The notes under the pieces are model-generated. The model did not search any database. It was not told the origin of the DNA and saw only the letters and a program-made list of their open reading frames with translations. A DNA stretch of 64,000 nt from Armatimonadia bacterium (GTDB taxonomy: Bacteria > Armatimonadota > Zipacnadia > Zipacnadales > JABUFB01), in contig JBDKVB010000070.1 of NCBI GenBank assembly GCA_039679385.1, positions 38,589 through 102,588 on the forward strand. The letters are read 5' to 3'. Every line of letters begins with the position of its first letter. Position 1 is the first letter of the stretch. A program made the translations under genes and the position numbers. Of the stretch, positions 59,837 through 64,000 are shown piece by piece.

Positions 59837-61771
59837 ATGGTCCCCGGGAGCGCGGTAGAATCGCGCGGGACTGAGCACAAGGGAGTCGCACCGGTCACCT
59901 GGCGTGCAGTGACGCTGGGGTGTGTGTTGGTGCCGCTGAACGTGTGGTTCGTGGTGACCGGGCTCTACTGCGGGCAGAGCCGCCCGACCACGGTCAGCCT
60001 GATCTTCAACGTGGTCATCACGATTGCAGTGCTGGCGCTGCTCAACGGCACGGTGCGACGGCTCAGGCCGAAGTGGGCACTGAGTCAGGGCGAGCTCGTG
60101 GTGATCTACGCCATGCTCAGCCTTGGGTCGGCGGTCGCAGGACTGGACCAGATTCAGACCTGCGCCGAGGTCGTCGCGCACCCGATCTGGGGAGCCACGC
60201 CGGAGAACAAGTGGGAGGACCTGTTCGTCACCCAGATGCCCAAGTGGCTGACGGTGAGTGACGAGCGGGCGCTGCAGGCGTACTTCGACAGCCACCGGCC
60301 GATGTTCGAGACGCACTACTGGCGACCGTGGCTGCGAGTAGCGGCACTGTGGTCGGGCTTCAGCCTCACGCTCATCATGGTCATGACCTGCCTGAACACG
60401 CTGTTCCGGAAGCAGTGGACGGACGAGGCCAAGCTGAGCTTCCCGATCATCCAGCTTCCGCTGGAGATGACCCGGGCTCGCTGTGCGCTGTGGACGAGTG
60501 GGCTGTTCTGGATCGGGTTCGGGGTCGCCCTCTTCATTGACCTGCTGAACGGTCTGCACTTTCTGTACCCGAAGGTGCCGCACATCCTGGGTGAGATGGG
60601 GTCGCAGTACGACCTGAACACCTACGTGCGGAATCAGCCCTGGCGGGCGATCGGCTGGACGCCGATGCGCGTCTTCCCCTTCGGCGTCGGGCTGGCGTTC
60701 TTCATCCCACTGGACCTGGCCTTCAGCTCGTGGTTCTTCTACGTGCTCAGCAAGTTCCAGCGGGTCGGGGCCACTGCGCTCGGCTGGGGAAACCTGCCCA
60801 AGGCCCCGTGGATTGACGAGCAGATGCATGCCGCGTATCTCGCGCTCGCGGTATTCTGCCTGTGGTCGTCGCGCAAGCACCTGAAGGACTCGCTGTACGC
60901 GGCGCTCGGGTATCGGGCCTATGACGACAGCGGCGAGCCCCTTCCCTACTCCTGGGCGCTGTGGGGAGTGATCGTGGGCTGCGTCGCGTTGCTGGTGTTC
61001 TGCCTGCGTGCGGGGATGACGCTGTGGCCCGCGGTGGCCTTCCTGGTGATGTACTTTCTGGTCTCGATTGCGATTGCGCGGATTCGTGCCGAGCTGGGAT
61101 CGCCGGTTCACGACCTGCACAAGATCGGCCCGGAGGCGATCATCACCGAGGTGATCGGCGCTGGACCGCTGGGCGTGGCAAACCTGACGATGTTCTCGTT
61201 CTTTTGGTCCTTCAACCGGGCGCACCGGAGTCATCCGATGCCGCACCAGTTGGAGGCGATGAAGCTGGCTGACGAGGTGGGGCTGGACCAGCGGCAACTC
61301 ACCGGCGCTCTCATGCTGGCGACGGTGCTGGGGCTGGCCGTCGGCTGGCTGGTGATGCTCAACGACGGCTTCGCCTATGGAGGTCGTTCGGGGAAAGGTC
61401 AGGAAGCCTTCGTGCGGCTCCAGGGATGGCTGACGAGCCCCGGTGAGACGAACTGGTATGCTGTGGCTGCCCTGGCCGGCGGGGCGATCGTGACGGGGTT
61501 CCTGGCGGCCATGAGGTCGCGCTTCGCCTGGTGGTCGCTGCATCCCGTGGGCTTCGCGGTCTCGGGTGGCTGGTCAATGTCGCTGTTCGCGCCGTCGATT
61601 CTGGTGGCGTGGTTGGCGAAGGCGATCCTCCTTCGCTACGGCGGGATGTCCTCCTTCCGCCCGGCGTCGCGGTTCTTCTTCGGGATGATTCTGGGCGAGT
61701 TCCTGGCCGGCACTTGGTGGGGCCTGTACGGGATTGCGCTGCACCAGCCGATGTACAACTTCCTTCCCTGA
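59837..61771 (+). CDS. DUF6785/DUF6784-type polytopic membrane protein
   Basis: A 644-aa integral membrane protein with about 13-14 hydrophobic helices. It resembles the DUF6785 (N-terminal) plus DUF6784 (C-terminal) family, which has a distant likeness to OPT-type oligopeptide transporters. Landmarks: WALSQGELVVIYAMLSLGSA near the N-terminus, DEAKLSFPIIQLPLEM, FFIPLDLAFSSWFFY, ELGSPVHDLHKIGPE and FFFGMILGEFLAGTWW. Such genes are often found beside URO-D genes. Transport of a substrate or product of the URO-D proteins is an inference. The ATG at 59837 is 12 bases from GGAGGG; a GTG at 59813 would overlap the previous gene. Confidence 0.85.
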   Translation: MVPGSAVESRGTEHKGVAPVTWRAVTLGCVLVPLNVWFVVTGLYCGQSRPTTVSLIFNVVITIAVLALLNGTVRRLRPKWALSQGELVVIYAMLSLGSAVAGLDQIQTCAEVVAHPIWGATPENKWEDLFVTQMPKWLTVSDERALQAYFDSHRPMFETHYWRPWLRVAALWSGFSLTLIMVMTCLNTLFRKQWTDEAKLSFPIIQLPLEMTRARCALWTSGLFWIGFGVALFIDLLNGLHFLYPKVPHILGEMGSQYDLNTYVRNQPWRAIGWTPMRVFPFGVGLAFFIPLDLAFSSWFFYVLSKFQRVGATALGWGNLPKAPWIDEQMHAAYLALAVFCLWSSRKHLKDSLYAALGYRAYDDSGEPLPYSWALWGVIVGCVALLVFCLRAGMTLWPAVAFLVMYFLVSIAIARIRAELGSPVHDLHKIGPEAIITEVIGAGPLGVANLTMFSFFWSFNRAHRSHPMPHQLEAMKLADEVGLDQRQLTGALMLATVLGLAVGWLVMLNDGFAYGGRSGKGQEAFVRLQGWLTSPGETNWYAVAALAGGAIVTGFLAAMRSRFAWWSLHPVGFAVSGGWSMSLFAPSILVAWLAKAILLRYGGMSSFRPASRFFFGMILGEFLAGTWWGLYGIALHQPMYNFLP

Positions 61772-61815
61772 CCCCTGGCGAAGAGGGGCTTACGACTCGG
61801 GAGAGGCATGGACCA

Positions 61816-62820
61816 ATGACCGTTCGCGAACGCTTCAAGGCTGTGATGAACTTCGAGCCCTTCGACCGGCTGCCCGTGGTCGAGTGGGCCGTCTGGTGGA
61901 ACCAGACCATCGACCGCTGGCACACGGAGCAACTGCCGGCGGAGGTGGTGGACCGTTATGACATCTGTCGACACTTCGGGCTGGATCTGTACCTGCAAGG
62001 CGGGTTCCCGATTCGTGGCAAGGGCTGCCCTGCGCCTGCTTCACATGGAGCGGGAATCCTGACCAACGCAGAGGAGTACGAGCAGGTTCTGCCCTTCCTG
62101 TACCCCGAGGGGGTCGTGAACCATGGGATGTGGGAGCAGTGGGCACAGATGCAGGCGAAGGGCGATGCCGTGCTGTGGTTCACGCTGGAGGGGTTCTTCT
62201 GGTACCCGCGAACGCTGTTCGGAATCGAGCGGCACCTGTATGCGTTCTTCGATCAGCCTGAGCTGATGCGGCGGATGAATCAGGACCTCGTCGAGTGGCA
62301 GATCCGGGTGGTCGAGGAGCTGTGCGAGGTCTGCACGCCTGACTTCATGACCTTCGCCGAGGACCTGAGCTACAACCACGGGCCGATGCTGTCGAAGGCC
62401 ATGTTCGACGAGTTCATCCTGCCCTACTACCAGCAGATCATCCCGCGTCTGCGCGAGCGTGGGATTATTCCGATCATCGACTCCGACGGCGATGTGACGG
62501 TCCCCGCCTACTGGTTCGAGGAGGCTGGGCTTGAGGGTATCCTGCCGCTGGAGCGCCAGGCCGGAGTCGATGTGGCACGTCTTCGGAGCGAACACCCGCG
62601 GATGCGGTTCATCGGGCACTTCGACAAGATGACCATGAACAAGGGCGAGGAGGCAATGCGTCGGGAGTTCGAGCGACTGCTCCCAACGGCTTCGCAGGGC
62701 GGGTACATCGTTAGCTGCGACCACCAGACACCGCCCGGCGTTTCCTATGACCAATACCAACTGTATCTGCGCCTGTTCCGCGAGTATGCGGAGGAGGCAG
62801 GGCAGAGATCACGGCAGTAG
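61816..62820 (+). CDS. URO-D superfamily protein, paralog 3
   Basis: A 334-aa protein; MTVRERFKAVMNFEPFDRLP at the N-terminus matches the usual start of this URO-D branch. Other landmarks: TFAEDLSYNHGPMLSKAMF, PIIDSDGDVTVPAYWF, GILPLERQAGVDV, FIGHFDKMTMNKGEEA and CDHQTPPGVSYDQY, similar in order to paralog 2 but clearly diverged. It carries Asp-Ser-Asp-Gly-Asp where zinc methyltransferases have His-x-Cys-Gly. Cytoplasmic; reaction unknown. The ATG at 61816 has GAGAGG 9 bases upstream. It is 44 bases after the membrane-protein gene and 52 before the dehydrogenase gene, so the four genes 58716-63877 form a likely operon. Confidence 0.9.
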   Translation: MTVRERFKAVMNFEPFDRLPVVEWAVWWNQTIDRWHTEQLPAEVVDRYDICRHFGLDLYLQGGFPIRGKGCPAPASHGAGILTNAEEYEQVLPFLYPEGVVNHGMWEQWAQMQAKGDAVLWFTLEGFFWYPRTLFGIERHLYAFFDQPELMRRMNQDLVEWQIRVVEELCEVCTPDFMTFAEDLSYNHGPMLSKAMFDEFILPYYQQIIPRLRERGIIPIIDSDGDVTVPAYWFEEAGLEGILPLERQAGVDVARLRSEHPRMRFIGHFDKMTMNKGEEAMRREFERLLPTASQGGYIVSCDHQTPPGVSYDQYQLYLRLFREYAEEAGQRSRQ

Positions 62821-62835
62821 TCAGACGTCCAGTCT

Positions 62836-62853
62836 GCCCGGTGAGAGCCGGGC
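62836..62853 (+). promoter_or_regulatory. Short leader hairpin before the MDR dehydrogenase
   Basis: GCCCGG (62836-62841) pairs with CCGGGC (62848-62853) across TGAGAG, directly before the AAGGAGAG ribosome site. It may tune translation within the operon; evidence is structural only. Confidence 0.4.
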
Positions 62854-62872
62854 TCAAGGAGAGAGTCCCAGG

Positions 62873-63877
62873 ATGCGAGCCAAAGCACTCATCTGCGATG
62901 AACAGCAGCACTTCAGCCTTGAAGAGGTGGACCTGCCGGACATGACGGCGAAGCAGATCGCCATCCGGACACTGTACACCGGCGTCAGTATCGGCACCGA
63001 GTTCGCGCTCATCCGCAACAAGATCTCGTGGGGACCCTATCCCCTGTGCACCGGGTACCAGGGCACCGGAATCGTGGAGGCCGTCGGTGCGGAGGTGGGC
63101 AACTTCGCGGTCGGCGACCGCGTGTACTTCCGGCGCAACGATGCCATGGCGCTTGCAGACGGGCAGAAGGTGTCCTGCGTGAGTGGCTCGCACTGCTCCT
63201 ACGCGATCCTGGACCCGAACACCAGCCATGGCGCCGCGGTGCTTCCCGAGGGTGCGCCGATTGACGTCGCGTCGATGTTCGTGATGCCTGCGGTCGGGCT
63301 GAATGGCGTCGATATGGCGAACCCGCGCATGGGGACGACGGTCGTCGTGCACGGTGCCGGGATGATTGGCCAGGCTGTGATCGCCGCCTGCGCTCACCGC
63401 GGCTGCGTGGTCATCGCCATCGACATGAACGACAAGCAACTCGAGACCGCGCAGAAGATGGGCGCCGACTATGTGATCAACGCCGCCACGAGTGATGCGA
63501 AGGCCGAAGTCGAGAAGCTGGTACCCGGTGGCGCGGACATGGTGTTCGAGTGCACCGGCATCCCGGCGTGCATCAATGTGGCGGTTGAGCTGTGCCGCCG
63601 CGACGGGTCCTTCGTGTGGCAGGGGAACTACGGGGCAGCGCCGCTGTCCTTCAACTTCCTCCCGGCGCACGGACGGCGGCTCAAGATGTTCCTCCCCTGC
63701 GACGACGGCATGGCCCCCTGCCGCCGAGCGGTCGTGAAGAACATGGCGATGGGTGCGCTCAAGTGGGAGCACACGGTCACGCATCGCATCGAGGCTGCAG
63801 AGAGCCCGGCGATGTACGAGCGCATCAACCAGGGCGACCGCGACGTCATCGGGGTCATCGTCCACTGGGCTGACTAG
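62873..63877 (+). CDS. Medium-chain dehydrogenase/reductase, zinc-ligand-poor
   Basis: A 334-aa cytoplasmic MDR-family oxidoreductase. The N-terminal GroES-like domain has TGVSIGTEFALIR and CTGYQGTGIVEAVG, the S-x-GTE variant in which the usual catalytic zinc Cys and GHE motif are changed. The Rossmann domain has VVHGAGMIGQAV and ends beta-2 with AIDMND, an Asp favouring NAD(H). FECTGIPACINVAVELCR is the family's later strand. The substrate is probably a sugar or polyol, judging by relatives and context, but this is an inference. The ATG at 62873 follows AAGGAGAGAGTCCCAGG. It is the last gene of the URO-D operon. Confidence 0.9.
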   Translation: MRAKALICDEQQHFSLEEVDLPDMTAKQIAIRTLYTGVSIGTEFALIRNKISWGPYPLCTGYQGTGIVEAVGAEVGNFAVGDRVYFRRNDAMALADGQKVSCVSGSHCSYAILDPNTSHGAAVLPEGAPIDVASMFVMPAVGLNGVDMANPRMGTTVVVHGAGMIGQAVIAACAHRGCVVIAIDMNDKQLETAQKMGADYVINAATSDAKAEVEKLVPGGADMVFECTGIPACINVAVELCRRDGSFVWQGNYGAAPLSFNFLPAHGRRLKMFLPCDDGMAPCRRAVVKNMAMGALKWEHTVTHRIEAAESPAMYERINQGDRDVIGVIVHWAD

Positions 63878-63910
63878 CCCGCATTATTCATGAGTTGCTG
63901 AGGAAGTGAA

Positions 63911-63974
63911 ACCGGAGAGACGTCGAAATGGGGTTCTGCGCCAACAGAAGGCCCTTTCGGGAGGTCTCTCCGGT
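63911..63974. repeat. 11-bp inverted repeat, 42 bases apart, at the window end
   Basis: ACCGGAGAGAC (63911-63921) and GTCTCTCCGGT (63964-63974) are exact reverse complements. The right arm overlaps GGGAGG (63959-63964), a possible ribosome site, and ends directly before an ATG (63975). It could be a leader hairpin or a mobile-element end. Confidence 0.6.
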
Positions 63975-64000
63975 ATGACACAGTGTCTTGGCCAGCTGCT
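63975..64000 (+). CDS. Possible start of a further gene, cut by window end
   Basis: ATG at 63975 follows GGGAGG by 10 bases and opens MTQCLGQL to the edge. Too short to identify; it may not be a gene. Confidence 0.25.

Noticed and set aside
59825..61543. 572-codon open frame on the minus strand
   Set aside because: Antisense to the DUF6785-type membrane gene; the translation is Arg/Gln/His-rich with no recognisable domain.
57498..62820. URO-D paralogs as hemE genes
   Set aside because: The MRQAGR arginine motif of true uroporphyrinogen decarboxylase is absent in all three, and no other haem genes are near.

Overview
The window is GC-rich, densely coded bacterial chromosome. The best taxonomic clue is four type II/IV pseudopilin-like proteins with a [17 protein letters not shown] helix followed by [14 protein letters not shown] and a C-terminal H-x9-DG motif. 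That combination is typical of Armatimonadota, so the source is probably an Armatimonadota or related lineage, likely environmental. This is an inference from protein style; there is no rRNA or tRNA gene here to test it.

Layout. 1-2984: a three-gene two-component module (GAF histidine kinase cut by the window edge, small Rcp1-like response regulator, receiver-PAS-kinase). 3061-20244: mostly secreted carbohydrate-active or BNR-propeller proteins (an 887-aa orphan, two divergent BNR_4 proteins, a PcRGLX/YetA-like (PL26-type) rhamnogalacturonan lyase, a sialidase-like protein), with a HAD phosphatase, a Gfo/Idh oxidoreductase, a GyrI-like protein and an unusual radical SAM enzyme between them. 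20416-26294: two pseudopilins flanking a MarR regulator and a heterodimeric ABC exporter. 26754-32247: sialate O-acetylesterase, subtilisin-like lipoprotein, and two tandem pseudopilins. 32317-39828: a PMT/ArnT-type glycosyltransferase with TPRs, a GT9 glycosyltransferase, and a three-gene adaptor/ATPase/FtsX permease operon. 39933-45613: a large lectin/PKD/Fn3 surface protein and an ABC exporter. 45897-54113: a four-gene minus-strand operon of secreted glycan-degrading enzymes (two heparinase II/III-like, one GH5-like, one GH42-like). 54301-63877: a tandem esterase, three uroporphyrinogen-decarboxylase (URO-D) superfamily proteins, a DUF6785-type membrane protein and a zinc-poor MDR dehydrogenase.

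How the genes fit together. Most secreted products point to degradation of acidic or acetylated polysaccharides (pectin, uronic-acid glycans, acetylated sugars). Cytoplasmic oxidoreductases (Gfo/Idh, MDR), the URO-D trio and transporters could handle the products. No SusC/SusD pair is present.

Non-coding structure. Six copies of a modular GC-rich intergenic repeat occur, all in the same orientation whatever the direction of neighbouring genes. There are several strong hairpin terminators, two sigma-70-like promoters and several unexplained inverted repeats. I saw no tRNA, rRNA, CRISPR array or complete insertion sequence. Start codons were reassigned from ribosome-binding sites, signal peptides and family N-termini; alternatives are given where unclear.
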